A stretch of DNA of 64,000 nt from Sinorhizobium terangae (GCF_029714365.1 NZ_CP121659.1:1364001-1428000); one strand, 5' to 3'; shown: positions 1 to 8,998, counted from the first letter of the stretch. Numbers and translations are program-made. Notes: a model not told the origin generated them from the sequence alone.

Positions 1-1
1 G

Positions 2-646
2 ATCAAGGTGCACGGCGATGTCGATGAGGATGTCGCGCGGGTCGCGGCCATCCGTGCCGAGGTTGGTCCGGACGTGCATTTGACGATCGATGCCAACCAG
101 TCCTATTCGCCGAAGGATGCGGTAACTGCGATCCTGAAGATGGCGGATCATGGCATCGAACTCGTCGAGCAGCCAGTGCCAGTCGAGGATCTCGAAGGCC
201 TGTCACTTGTGACGAAGTTGGTCCCGATCGCCGTCGAGGCTGACGAAGCGGCGGGCTCCCTCGCAGAAGTCTATGACCTGGCAAAGCATCGGCGCGTCGA
301 TGCGATCAGCCTGAAAATCCCGAAGCTCGGCGGTATCCGCAATACGCTTGCGGCGGCTGCAATCTGCGAACAGGCGGGAATCCGCTACCGCATGGGCGCC
401 GCGGTCGGCAGCCGTCTGCTCTCTTCCTTCGCCATTCACCTCGCCTGTGCACTTCCGGGAGCGCAATACGCTTGCGAGCTCGGCGAGTTCGAGCGGCTGC
501 TCGGTGATCCCTTTGGTGGCTTGTCGGTTGAAGACGGGGTGCTCCGGCTACCGTCCGGCCCCGGAACCGGAGTGGAAAAGGTCGATGCCGGCACAAGCGA
601 TCGGGCGGCCGAGAATTACGAAGCTATCACGATGACGAAAGGATGA
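2..646 (+). CDS. Enolase-superfamily (muconate-lactonizing-like) enzyme, C-terminal part
   Basis: The gene is cut by the left edge; the reading frame is open from base 2 and only the last 214 residues are present. The fragment is the TIM barrel of an enolase-superfamily enzyme. Metal-ligand motifs appear in order: DAN (Asp at base 89), VEQP (Glu at base 167) and EADEA about 25 residues later, followed by SLKIPKLGG, whose lysines fit the general base of the muconate-lactonizing/dipeptide-epimerase subgroup. Such enzymes abstract a proton alpha to a carboxylate. It overlaps the next gene by four bases (ATGA), so the two are probably translationally coupled. The substrate cannot be told from the sequence. 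Family confidence is high, specific activity unknown. Confidence 0.85.
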   Translation: MKVHGDVDEDVARVAAIRAEVGPDVHLTIDANQSYSPKDAVTAILKMADHGIELVEQPVPVEDLEGLSLVTKLVPIAVEADEAAGSLAEVYDLAKHRRVDAISLKIPKLGGIRNTLAAAAICEQAGIRYRMGAAVGSRLLSSFAIHLACALPGAQYACELGEFERLLGDPFGGLSVEDGVLRLPSGPGTGVEKVDAGTSDRAAENYEAITMTKG

Positions 647-1854
647 CCGAGGTGGGAAAGCATGCATCTTCTGGAAAATACGCGATCGTTGGTCTCGGCG
701 TCATTGCCGGGCCGCAACCCGACCGATCGGAACGAATGATCGCGGCAGAGGCGGCGAGGCTTGCGATCGCCGATGCTGGCCTGACAAGGGCCGATATCGG
801 CGGCGCGATAGATCTGAGGCGTACGGGCGGTGGCGGCGACCGCGCCAATTACTCGGACGCCTTCACGCGTGTTCTCGGCATCAAGAACAATTTCTACTTC
901 ACCTGTGGGCGCGGCGGGGCACTGGCCGGTCTCGGCATGGCCGCCGCCATGTCCTATCTCGATAGAGGCATTGCGGATTATGTCGTGCTGATGGGCGCGG
1001 TGACGGACTGGTCGCAATCGCAGGAGACCCGCAAAAAGGGGTTTCGCGGCATGGCGCATGCCGAAAAGCGCGGCTACTGGGGCAAGCCGCTCGGTGACTC
1101 TCGCGCTGTCAGCCACCATAGCTGGATGGCGGCTCGCCACATGGCCGTCTATGGCACGACCAGCGAGCAGCTCGGCGCCATTTCCGTCGCGGAGCGCCAA
1201 TGGGCCTGCATGAATCCGGAAGCCAAGATGTACGGCCGGCCGATCACCATCGAAGATCACCAGAGTTCGCCGCTGGTCGCCGAGCCCTATCACCTGCTCG
1301 ACATGAGCCAGGTATCGGATGGGGGGATCGCCTTCATCCTCACGACGGCGGACCGCGCCAAGGACTGCGCCAGGCCGCCGGTCTACGTGCTCGGCCAGGG
1401 GTTTGGCGAAGTCTCCGCCGATTTGTGGTGGGAGAAGAAGAACTTCACCCACATGGCCGTCGAGCCTGCCAAGAAGCAGGCTTTCAGCCAGGCCGATATC
1501 ACGCTCGACGATGTCGATTGCGCCCAGCTCTATGACTGCTTCACGGCCGAAGTTCTGTTCCAGCTTGAGGACTACGGCTGGTGCAAGAAGGGCGAGGGCG
1601 GTGCCTTCGTCGCTGACGGCAACATGGCGCCCGGCGGCTCAATTCCCGTCAATACCGGCGGTGGGCTGCTCTCCTGCTACCACCTCGGAGACCTCACCGG
1701 ATTGGCCGAATCTGTCCGGCAGCTTCGCGGTGAAGCGGGCGAACGTCAGATCGAGGATTGCGACATCGTTCTCACCACCGGCCATGGCGGCGAACTCGTC
1801 TCGCCAGGCATGTGCTCCATCCACACCTGCACGTTGCTCGGGAGGCACGCATGA
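643..1854 (+). CDS. Thiolase-like protein (SCP-x/acetyl-CoA acetyltransferase family)
   Basis: This 403-residue protein has the thiolase fold of the SCP-x/lipid-transfer branch. A candidate nucleophile Cys88 lies in FTCGRGG, the second half carries YDCFTAEVLF, and a glycine-rich NTGGGLLSCYH motif matches the NxGGG-H region of thiolases. Proteins of this branch usually work with a DUF35 zinc-ribbon/OB-fold partner in thiolytic or retro-aldol cleavage of acyl-CoAs, and exactly such a partner follows. It overlaps its neighbours on both sides by four bases (ATGA), which supports one operon. The substrate is unknown. A purely structural role cannot be excluded because the C-terminal catalytic cysteine is not obvious. 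Confidence 0.85.
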   Translation: MTEVGKHASSGKYAIVGLGVIAGPQPDRSERMIAAEAARLAIADAGLTRADIGGAIDLRRTGGGGDRANYSDAFTRVLGIKNNFYFTCGRGGALAGLGMAAAMSYLDRGIADYVVLMGAVTDWSQSQETRKKGFRGMAHAEKRGYWGKPLGDSRAVSHHSWMAARHMAVYGTTSEQLGAISVAERQWACMNPEAKMYGRPITIEDHQSSPLVAEPYHLLDMSQVSDGGIAFILTTADRAKDCARPPVYVLGQGFGEVSADLWWEKKNFTHMAVEPAKKQAFSQADITLDDVDCAQLYDCFTAEVLFQLEDYGWCKKGEGGAFVADGNMAPGGSIPVNTGGGLLSCYHLGDLTGLAESVRQLRGEAGERQIEDCDIVLTTGHGGELVSPGMCSIHTCTLLGRHA

Positions 1855-2312
1855 ACGTCAATCCGCAATCCTATACCGTCGATCTCGACTGGAAGAAGCC
1901 CTATCCCAGCATCGACCACGACAATGAAGCCTTCTGGGACGGGCTCAAGGAGCACAAGCTTCTCGTCTGGAAATGCCAGCAATGCGGCGCGGTCTACTGG
2001 CCGAAGGCCTATTGCCAGAACCACGAAAACGAGCCATTCGCCGCCAACTGCGAATGGACGGAGGCGTCCGGCCGCGGCAAGATCTTCGCCTTCAACATCC
2101 ATCATTGGGCCTTTCATCCCGGCTTCAAGGAAGAGGTGCCCTACGTCTACGCGCTGATCGAGCTCGAAGAAGGGCCGTTGATCAGCTCTCAGCTCGTCGG
2201 CGATGACCTGCCGACCGACATCCACAAGATCGGGCAGACGGTCGAAATCGTCTATGAGGACCATCCCGCCCAGGGCTTCACGCTTCCCAAGTTCCGTGTC
2301 GTGAGGGGATGA
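1851..2312 (+). CDS. Zn-ribbon/OB-fold (DUF35) partner of the thiolase
   Basis: 153 residues. A CxxC followed about ten residues later by another Cys (WKCQQCG then KAYCQNH) forms an N-terminal rubredoxin-like zinc ribbon, with the usual fourth Cys apparently replaced near a His. A beta-rich OB-fold follows (about residues 65-150). DUF35 proteins pair with thiolase-like partners and are thought to assist acyl-CoA binding or thiolase activity. The ATG at 1851 is chosen because it overlaps the thiolase stop as ATGA; the open frame upstream lies inside the thiolase gene. It ends in another ATGA overlap with the acyl-CoA synthetase gene. Confidence 0.85.
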   Translation: MNVNPQSYTVDLDWKKPYPSIDHDNEAFWDGLKEHKLLVWKCQQCGAVYWPKAYCQNHENEPFAANCEWTEASGRGKIFAFNIHHWAFHPGFKEEVPYVYALIELEEGPLISSQLVGDDLPTDIHKIGQTVEIVYEDHPAQGFTLPKFRVVRG

Positions 2313-4489
2313 GGAAACACATGACTGGCCAGATACATTCCCTTCCTGCCCGGAGCCTGCTTGCGCCTCGTTCCGTTGCCTTTGTCGGGGTGTCCGCCAA
2401 GGGCGGCGCCGGCAACAAGATGCTGAATTCGGCGCTGCGTTCCGGGTTCGAAGGCAAGATCTGGCCGGTCAACGCCAATGCCGCGGAGATCGCCGGCGTC
2501 TCCTGCGTCCCCAGCCTCAGCGCCCTTCCTGCGGTGCCGGACTGCATCGTCATATCGGTCCCGGCAGAGGGCGTGCTCGCCCTTGTCGAGGAGGCCGCAG
2601 CGATCGGCGTTCGCGCCGCTCTCGTCGTCTCCGAGGGCTTTGCCGACGCGGGTACGCCCGAGGGCCGGGAGCGACAGGAACGTCTTGCGGCGATCGCGAA
2701 GGTTTCCGGCATGGCGGTCGCCGGGCCCAATTGCATGGGTATCGCCACGCTCGCCCACCGGTTTGCTGCGACCATGGCCGACATTCCCGCAAAACTCGAC
2801 GCCGGCGGCATTTCGCTTGTCTCTCAAAGCGGCGGTCTGCTCAACGCGGTGGCTGAACTCAGCGCCAATCGCGGCATCGGCATGAATTATCTGATCTCGA
2901 TCGGCAACCAGGCGGTGCTGGACCTGGCGGACTATATCGACTTCCTTGCGGATGACCCAAAGACGAGCGTCATCGCCTGCATCATGGAGGGCGCAAAGGA
3001 CGGACGGCGGTTCCGAGCCGCCGTCGAGCGGGCATCCAGGATCAAGCCGCTGGTCATCCTGAAGCTCGGTCAGAGCACCGCCGGCCAAGCCGCCACCTTC
3101 GCCCACACCGGGACGCTTGCCGGCAGACACGAGGCCTATGAGGCGCTATTCCGCGCAAACGGCGTCGCTGCCGTTTCAAGTCTCGACGAACTGGTGGAAA
3201 CGGCAGCGTTGCTGGCGACGGCGCCCCTGCCTGCGGGCAATCGCGTCTGCCTGCTGACCGTCTCCGGCGGAGCCACATCGCTGATTGGCGACCTCGGCGA
3301 GCGAGCGGGCGTCTCCTTCGGACGTATCGACGAGGAGACCAGTCGCCGTGTCGGCGAGGCGCTCGGTGTTTCGCGCGACTTCGGCAATCCCCTTGATACG
3401 GTCGGCATGCCGCGCCTGCGTCAGGAGGGCGCGATTGAAGGCGTCGTCGGGGCGCTTCTCGATAGCGCTGAGATCGATGTCATCGGTCTCGTCCTCGGCA
3501 TGCGCCTCGAAGGCGCCGAAAATCACGACAAGCTCGTCGCGCGCATGGCCGAGATCGCCAGGACGGCGAGCAAGCCGTTGCTCGTGCTCTCCTTCATCTC
3601 GAACAGTCTGACGGCGCATTGGCGCGGCTATGCGATGGAGCATGGGCTGCCGCTTGTCGAGGATGTCGAGCTCGGACTGCGCGCGATCCGCCATCTGACC
3701 GACTACGGGGCATTTCGGCAAAACATGTCCGCGCGCCGCGAGCCACCGCAGGCGCGCCGCGCGTCTGGGGATGTCAGCGATGGCGTCGTGTTCAGCGAAG
3801 CGGAAAGCAAGCGCATCCTCGGACGGGCGGGCCTTCCGGTCACGCGGGAGTATCTCGCAAAAACGCCGAAGGAAGCGAAGGCGCTGACGGAAAGGATCGG
3901 CGGCCGCGTCGCCCTGAAAATCCAATCCCGCGATATCCCGCACAAGTCGGATGTCGGCGGCGTCCACCTTGGCGCGACCGTCGACGACGCCGAAACGATG
4001 TCGCAGAAGATTTTGACGAATGCCAAAACGGCCTGTCCAGAGGCTGCCATCGACGGTATCCTCGTGCAGGAAATGGTTGGTGAAGGCGCGGAATTCATTA
4101 TCGGCATGACGTATGACGAGCAATTCGGCCCGCTGGTTGTCGTGGGTGGCGGCGGCGTAATGGTCGAGGTGTTCAAGGATGCAAGTGTCGGTTTGGCTCC
4201 GCTGACACGTCAGCAGGCCACGGAGATGGTCGCCCGGCTGAAGATTTCCGTTCGCCTTGACGGTTTCCGCGGCGCTCCCCCACTCGATAGAGAAGCCCTG
4301 ATTGATTGCCTCGTCGCGTTCTCGAATTTCGTGGCGTCGACCGATGGCCAGCTTGCGGCCATCGATCTCAATCCGGTCTTCGTTCGCACCCGCGGGAGGG
4401 GTGTGAAGATCGCCGACGCCCTCATCATCACCACCAGTCTTTGGGAGGAAGACAATGAACAGACGGAGACGCATTACGCATTCAATTAG
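2309..4489 (+). CDS. NDP-forming acyl-CoA synthetase (acetate--CoA ligase family)
   Basis: 726 residues in the single-chain order of NDP-forming acyl-CoA synthetases: an N-terminal CoA-binding Rossmann domain (about 10-130, with AFVGVSAKGG and VAGPNCMG), succinyl-CoA-ligase-like domains (about 140-450, with SLVSQSGGLLNA) and a C-terminal ATP-grasp domain (about 490-720, with ALKIQSRDIPHKSDVGGV). It would activate a carboxylic acid to its CoA thioester at the cost of ATP. The start overlaps the previous stop (ATGA); a second ATG at 2321 behind GAGGAAAC is an alternative. Its last 35 bases overlap the ABC-binding-protein gene, linking catabolism with uptake. The acid substrate is unknown. Confidence 0.87.
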   Translation: MRKHMTGQIHSLPARSLLAPRSVAFVGVSAKGGAGNKMLNSALRSGFEGKIWPVNANAAEIAGVSCVPSLSALPAVPDCIVISVPAEGVLALVEEAAAIGVRAALVVSEGFADAGTPEGRERQERLAAIAKVSGMAVAGPNCMGIATLAHRFAATMADIPAKLDAGGISLVSQSGGLLNAVAELSANRGIGMNYLISIGNQAVLDLADYIDFLADDPKTSVIACIMEGAKDGRRFRAAVERASRIKPLVILKLGQSTAGQAATFAHTGTLAGRHEAYEALFRANGVAAVSSLDELVETAALLATAPLPAGNRVCLLTVSGGATSLIGDLGERAGVSFGRIDEETSRRVGEALGVSRDFGNPLDTVGMPRLRQEGAIEGVVGALLDSAEIDVIGLVLGMRLEGAENHDKLVARMAEIARTASKPLLVLSFISNSLTAHWRGYAMEHGLPLVEDVELGLRAIRHLTDYGAFRQNMSARREPPQARRASGDVSDGVVFSEAESKRILGRAGLPVTREYLAKTPKEAKALTERIGGRVALKIQSRDIPHKSDVGGVHLGATVDDAETMSQKILTNAKTACPEAAIDGILVQEMVGEGAEFIIGMTYDEQFGPLVVVGGGGVMVEVFKDASVGLAPLTRQQATEMVARLKISVRLDGFRGAPPLDREALIDCLVAFSNFVASTDGQLAAIDLNPVFVRTRGRGVKIADALIITTSLWEEDNEQTETHYAFN

Positions 4490-5549
4490 CATAGTTATGG
4501 CTTTCCCGCTTTTGGCGGGTCTCGGGACGCCGGTGTTTGCGCAGAGTCAGGAGGAGATCCTGCACTATACCGGTGCTGATCGAGAGAAGGTTCTCGTGGA
4601 AGGTGCCGCCAAGGAAGGCGAGCTCGTGGTCTATTCGGCGATGATCGCCGATCAGGCCCTGCAGCCGCTCACCGAGGCCTTTATGAAGAAATATCCGTCG
4701 GTGTCCGTGACCTTCTGGCGCGGTGACTCCGAGGACATCGCGCAGCGCGTGCTTGCCGAAGAGCGCGCCAACAATGTCGTCGTTGATGTCGTCGAAGGCA
4801 CCAGCGTCAGCGAGAACCTGATCAAGGCTGGTGCGGTGCAGACCTTTGCCTCGCCGATGCTCGATCAGTATCCCGACTCCTACCGGGACCCTAACCACCT
4901 GTGGGCCGCGACACGGGTCAGCTATTTTTGCATGGCCTATAACACCGACATGGTGAACGCGGCCGACGTTCCGAAGAGCTACGAGGACCTTCTCGACCCG
5001 AAATGGCAGGGCCAGATCGCCTGGCGCATCGGCAGCGAGAGCGGCACGCCGCTATTCATCACGAACCTTCGTTCAGCCTGGGGCGAGGAAAAGGCGGAAG
5101 AATATCTCAAGAAGCTTTCCGCACAGAAAATCGTGAACTTCGGCGCCGGCAGCGCGCGCACGCTCGTCGATCGGGTGATCGCCGGCGAATATGCGATGGC
5201 GCTTAATGTTTTCTGTCACCATCCGCTGATCAGCGCGGAGGACGGCGCGCCCGTCGCCTCACAGCTCATGAACCCGGTCGCCTCGACGACGGCCACGCTG
5301 CTGATCCCGAAGAACATCCGTCATCCTTACGGCGCGGCGCTCTTTACCGATTTCCTCCTTTCTGAAGACGGTCAGAAGATCTTGCTCGGCGCGGACTATT
5401 TCCCCGCCCATCCGAAGGTGTTGCCGTCGGAAATGCTTCAGAAGATCGTGCCGCATGAAGCCGGCTACGAGGAAAACCTCGTTCGACCGGAGGCACTCGT
5501 CAACAACGGCAAGAAGTCGGACGAACTGTACCAGACGTACTTCAGATAA
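4455..5549 (+). CDS. ABC transporter periplasmic binding protein, iron/spermidine-type
   Basis: 364 residues with a Sec signal peptide (basic MNRRRR start, hydrophobic core, likely cleavage after VFA at residue 29). The mature part resembles family-1 extracellular solute-binding proteins of the Fe(III)/2-aminoethylphosphonate type, with the opening LVVYSAMIADQALQPL, then MAYNTDMV and DLLDPKWQGQIAW. The start at 4455 is preceded by GGAGGAAGAC and lies 35 bases inside the acyl-CoA synthetase gene. The pattern of one binding protein, a fused permease and an ATPase is the SfuABC/FbpABC arrangement, but the catabolic genes upstream argue for an organic anion rather than iron. The ligand is unresolved. 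Confidence 0.88.
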   Translation: MNRRRRITHSISIVMAFPLLAGLGTPVFAQSQEEILHYTGADREKVLVEGAAKEGELVVYSAMIADQALQPLTEAFMKKYPSVSVTFWRGDSEDIAQRVLAEERANNVVVDVVEGTSVSENLIKAGAVQTFASPMLDQYPDSYRDPNHLWAATRVSYFCMAYNTDMVNAADVPKSYEDLLDPKWQGQIAWRIGSESGTPLFITNLRSAWGEEKAEEYLKKLSAQKIVNFGAGSARTLVDRVIAGEYAMALNVFCHHPLISAEDGAPVASQLMNPVASTTATLLIPKNIRHPYGAALFTDFLLSEDGQKILLGADYFPAHPKVLPSEMLQKIVPHEAGYEENLVRPEALVNNGKKSDELYQTYFR

Positions 5550-5556
5550 TTGGAGC

Positions 5557-5580
5557 GAGGCCGCCGATTGGGGCGGCCTC
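5557..5580 (+). terminator. Intercistronic hairpin between binding-protein and permease genes
   Basis: A 9-bp perfect stem (GAGGCCGCC / GGCGGCCTC, loop 5566-5571) starts seven bases after the binding-protein stop and has no long U-run. Hairpins here in ABC operons commonly stabilise the upstream message or partly terminate, giving more binding protein than permease. The role is inferred from position. Confidence 0.55.
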
Positions 5581-5615
5581 TCTGACCGGCAATAGACGAG
5601 AAAGTTCAGAGCGAT

Positions 5616-7343
5616 ATGAAAACGCTTCAATTATCCGCCGTAACGGTGCCGACAGTCAGGAAGATCAATTTTTCGCCCGTCGTGCTCGTCCTGGCCGCCA
5701 TCCTGCTGGTGCTCATCATCCCGCCGGCCGCCTATCTGGTCGCCTCGAGCCTCTACACGACGAATTTCGACGGTTCTTTCGATCAGTTCACCTTTGAGTT
5801 TTTTGCCGATCTCCTTCGCAATCCCTATTTCCTGCGAAGTCTCATGCACACGGCCGTCTACTCGCTTGGGTCCGCCTGCGTCGGGATCGTCCTTGGTACC
5901 GTGCTCGCCATCATCGTCGAACGGACCAATACTCCGGGGCGCAAGTATGCCTTCCTCGGTGCCGTCATTTCGCTTGCGATCCCGCATGTTCTCTACACCG
6001 TTGCCTGGCTCATGATCCTTGGCAAATCGGGCCCGTTCAACCAAATGCTGAAGGCGATCTTCGGGGCGACGGCGCCGTCGTTCGACGTGTATTCGCTGCC
6101 CGGCATGATCCTGATCGAAGGCGTCGGATTCGTGCCGCTGACCTTCCTGATGATGTCGGCGGTCCTTCGTTCGACGGATGCCGCCTTCGAAGAAGCATCG
6201 ATGATGAGCGGGGCAGGGCCGGTCACGACATTCTGGAAGATAACCCTCAGGATGGGGATGCCCGGCGTGCTGGCGCTGCTGCTCTTAAGCTTCATCCGCG
6301 CTTTCGAATCCTTCGAGGTGCCGGCGATCGTCGGCCTCGCCGGCAATATCGAGGTCTTGAGCACGAGCATCTACCAGAGTTCGCGCGCGACGACGCCGCC
6401 GAATTTCGGCCAGGCCGGAGCCTACTCCGTCTGTCTGCTCGCCTTCCTTGCCTGCCTTCTCTATTTCTACGGGCGGCTTTCCCGGCACGCCCACCGCTAC
6501 CAGACGATAACCGGCAAGGGATACCGTCCGCGGGTGATCGATCTCGGTCGTGGCCGCTATGCCAGCATGCTGGTGCTCATCGCCATCCTGCTCTTCGTCA
6601 TCGGACTGCCGCTGGCGATCATAGTCTTCGTGTCCTTCAAACCCTTCTTCGGGAGTTTCAATGTCGCCAGCCTCTCGCGCTGGACGTTGAAGAATTATGC
6701 GACCGTGATCGGCCCAGGCTTTTTCCGCTCGACGCTCGTCAACACGCTGGTGCTCGGGACGGTCACGGCAAGCATTGTCGTGCCCTTCACGGCCCTTTGC
6801 GCCTGGCTTGCCGTTCGCCGCAAACCTGCGGCATGGGTGCTTGATCAGCTCGCCACCGCGCCGCTGACGTTCCCATCGATCGTCATGGGCGTCGCTTTCC
6901 TGCAGGTCTTTGTCAACCTGCCGTTCCCGTTCTATGGAACGCTGACCTCGGTGATCGTCGCTTCGGCCGTCGCTTATCTGCCCTACGGCATGCGCTACGC
7001 CTATGCCGGAGTGCTGCAGATCCACTCCGATCTCGAAGAGGCTTCGACAGCTTCGGGTGCGCCGCAGATGCAGACCTTCCTCAGGATCGTCCTGCCGCTG
7101 CTTTCGGCCTCGATGATCAGTTGCTGGCTGTTCGTCTTCCTGCTTGCGGTGCGGGCCATGTCACTGCCGCTTCTTCTCGTCGGACCCGGAAGCTCGCTCG
7201 TCGCCGTGAGCCTGTTCGATCTCTGGCAGAACGGGCAGGTGACCGAGCTCGCCGCCATGGGCACGGTCTGGGTTGCCCTCATGACATGCGTTAGCGGATG
7301 CTTCTATCTGGTGGCGCGCCGTTTCCGGATCCTCACCGCTTAG
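5616..7343 (+). CDS. ABC transporter permease, fused two-module type
   Basis: 575 residues with about 12 hydrophobic segments in two homologous halves, the SfuB/FbpB arrangement in which one chain supplies both permease modules. Each half carries an EAA-type loop that contacts the ATPase: EEASMMSGAGPVTTFWKI in the first half and EEASTASGAPQMQTFLRI in the second. It lies 66 bases after the binding-protein gene, behind the intercistronic hairpin, and 22 bases before the ATPase gene. The chain forms the inner-membrane channel of the importer. No truncation is visible. Confidence 0.88.
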   Translation: MKTLQLSAVTVPTVRKINFSPVVLVLAAILLVLIIPPAAYLVASSLYTTNFDGSFDQFTFEFFADLLRNPYFLRSLMHTAVYSLGSACVGIVLGTVLAIIVERTNTPGRKYAFLGAVISLAIPHVLYTVAWLMILGKSGPFNQMLKAIFGATAPSFDVYSLPGMILIEGVGFVPLTFLMMSAVLRSTDAAFEEASMMSGAGPVTTFWKITLRMGMPGVLALLLLSFIRAFESFEVPAIVGLAGNIEVLSTSIYQSSRATTPPNFGQAGAYSVCLLAFLACLLYFYGRLSRHAHRYQTITGKGYRPRVIDLGRGRYASMLVLIAILLFVIGLPLAIIVFVSFKPFFGSFNVASLSRWTLKNYATVIGPGFFRSTLVNTLVLGTVTASIVVPFTALCAWLAVRRKPAAWVLDQLATAPLTFPSIVMGVAFLQVFVNLPFPFYGTLTSVIVASAVAYLPYGMRYAYAGVLQIHSDLEEASTASGAPQMQTFLRIVLPLLSASMISCWLFVFLLAVRAMSLPLLLVGPGSSLVAVSLFDLWQNGQVTELAAMGTVWVALMTCVSGCFYLVARRFRILTA

Positions 7344-7365
7344 TTGCATTCCAGGGAGGTGAAAT

Positions 7366-8481
7366 ATGCTGAGAGTTGGTAATCTCGTAAAACAATACAT
7401 CAACGAAGCGGGGGAGCGAAAAGGCGGGGTGTCCGGCGTCAGCTTCGACGTCAAGGAGGGCGAGCTGTTCACGCTTCTCGGCCCTTCCGGTTGCGGCAAG
7501 ACGACGACGCTGCGGTCGATAGCGGGTCTCGAACATCCCGACAGCGGTCTGATCCAGCTTGACGGCCGCGACCTCTTCGACAGCCGTTCCGACATACAGT
7601 TGCCGATGTACGAGCGCGACATCGGCATGGTCTTTCAGTCCTATGCGATCTGGCCGCATATGAGCGTCTTCGAGAATGCAGCCTATCCCTTGCGCACCCG
7701 CCGCAACGGTCATCTTGCGCGCGAGGCGATCGAATCCCGCGTGATGCGCTCACTCGAAATGGTCGGACTGTCCGAATACCGCAACCGGTCGGCCACGAAG
7801 CTTTCAGGCGGGCAGCAGCAGCGCCTGGCGCTCGCCCGCGCCCTGGTGCGCGAGCCGAAGCTGCTCCTGCTCGACGAGCCGCTCAGCAACCTCGATGCGC
7901 TGCTTCGCGAGCAGATGCGTTCGGAAATCAAGCGCCTGCAGACCGAATGGGGGGTCACGACGATCTACGTGACGCATGACCAGAGCGAGGCAATGGCGCT
8001 CTCCGACCGGGTGGCGGTGCTCAACAATGGCGTGATCGCGCAGATGGGAACGCCTATCGATATCTACGACAGGCCAAGATGCGAGTTCGTCGCAAACTTC
8101 ATCGGCCGGACAAATCTTCTGCGCGGCAAGCTCGCAAGTCAGGTGAGGGCAGGTGACATCGCCGCCGTTCACACGTCGATCGGCGCGATCAGATGCATGT
8201 TTTCCTCAAGCATGACTGCCGGCCATCAGATCTCCTTCGTCATCCGGCCGGAGAATATCGAGCTCCAGCCGCTCAACGGCAGTGCGAGTGAGGCGGCGCC
8301 GAACAGCGTCAGCGGCCTCGTCCAGGGCAAGGTCTTCCTGGGAGAGGTCGCGGAGTACACGATCGGCGTCGATGGAGATCAAAGTCTGATTGCTCGCACG
8401 CATCCCTCGATCGGCCTCAACCGTGGCGACCGCGTCCGCGCGTCTTTCCCCGAGAACAAGGTGATCGCGATCTGCGACTGA
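7366..8481 (+). CDS. ABC transporter ATP-binding protein
   Basis: 371 residues with all nucleotide-binding motifs: Walker A GPSGCGKTT, Q-loop VFQSYAIWP, signature LSGGQQQR, Walker B LLLLDEPLSNLD and H-loop VTHDQSEA. A C-terminal TOBE/MOI extension (about 240-371) is typical of the PotA/FbpC class, where it stabilises the dimer and may sense substrate. The ATG at 7366 follows GGGAGGTGAAAT. It is the last gene of the left-hand cluster; a palindromic repeat follows 20 bases after the stop. It powers import by the two preceding gene products. Confidence 0.9.
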   Translation: MLRVGNLVKQYINEAGERKGGVSGVSFDVKEGELFTLLGPSGCGKTTTLRSIAGLEHPDSGLIQLDGRDLFDSRSDIQLPMYERDIGMVFQSYAIWPHMSVFENAAYPLRTRRNGHLAREAIESRVMRSLEMVGLSEYRNRSATKLSGGQQQRLALARALVREPKLLLLDEPLSNLDALLREQMRSEIKRLQTEWGVTTIYVTHDQSEAMALSDRVAVLNNGVIAQMGTPIDIYDRPRCEFVANFIGRTNLLRGKLASQVRAGDIAAVHTSIGAIRCMFSSSMTAGHQISFVIRPENIELQPLNGSASEAAPNSVSGLVQGKVFLGEVAEYTIGVDGDQSLIARTHPSIGLNRGDRVRASFPENKVIAICD

Positions 8482-8500
8482 GTTGATACTCACCGTTCGC

Positions 8501-8605
8501 TACAGCGCCGTGCGTCCTTTAGGACGCACAAATGACGCTGTAACTCTTTGATTCCACGCATCGTGCTTTCCGAAAATCGGGTCCGATATTCGCGCCGATG
8601 CGCTA
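8501..8605. repeat. Rhizobial palindromic intergenic repeat, copy 1
   Basis: A compound palindrome: inner stem TGCGTCC/GGACGCA (8511-8517 with 8521-8527) inside an outer stem TACAGCG/CGCTGTA, then a tail to about 8605. The same arrangement of outer arms, inner palindrome and AT-richer tail is seen near 8895 and 13856. The repeat end coincides with the stop codon of the small minus-strand gene at 8603, so the repeat seems to supply that stop. Confidence 0.65.
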
Positions 8606-8809
8606 GATTGTGCGGATCATCTGCCAAATCTGCTCCGGGTCCTTGACGCCGGCCTGGTAAAGCTTGGCGATCCTCTGGGCGACTTCTTCAGCCTCCTCGC
8701 TGCCCATCGCCAGGTTGCGTTCTTCGAGGGCCTTGTGCAGCACGCCTTCGAGGATCGCGACTTCACCGGGAAGAATGGGGTAATCCCGGAAGTTGTTGAA
8801 AGGGTTCAT
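8603..8809 (-). CDS. Conserved-looking small hypothetical protein, 68 aa
   Basis: 68 residues, acidic and predicted mostly helical, with no signal peptide or membrane segment and no family I can name. The start is well supported: GAGGAG lies eight bases upstream of the ATG at 8809. The sequence has heptad-like helical stretches (EEAEEVAQRIAKLY) and ends in DPEQIWQMIRTI, so a small helical regulatory or binding protein is possible. It stands alone between two palindromic repeats, convergent with the ABC ATPase gene. The function is unknown. Confidence 0.7.
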   Translation of the reverse strand: MNPFNNFRDYPILPGEVAILEGVLHKALEERNLAMGSEEAEEVAQRIAKLYQAGVKDPEQIWQMIRTI

Positions 8810-8894
8810 GGCCGATCTCCTCTTTGGGGCAAATCTGCCGGTGGGAGCAGTCTACGCGCTTTTTGAGGGGGCGCGAACGGGAAACAGCCCGCAT

Positions 8895-8998
8895 TACTAT
8901 GGCGCCGCGCGTCCAATCGGACGCGCGAAGGCCGCTGCAATGCATTGAGTTTGCGCACGTTTTATCCTCAAATCCGCTGCGATTTAGGGAACATGCAG
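8895..8998. repeat. Rhizobial palindromic intergenic repeat, copy 2
   Basis: Inner perfect stem GCGCGTCC/GGACGCGC (8907-8914 with 8919-8926, loop AATC), followed by a tail resembling the 13856 copy (CTGCAATGCATTGAGTTTG here, GCTTTGAATTGCTGCATG there). It lies upstream of the 68-residue gene and may overlap its promoter. Identity as a repeat family member rests on similarity to copies 1 and 3 in this window. Confidence 0.6.
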
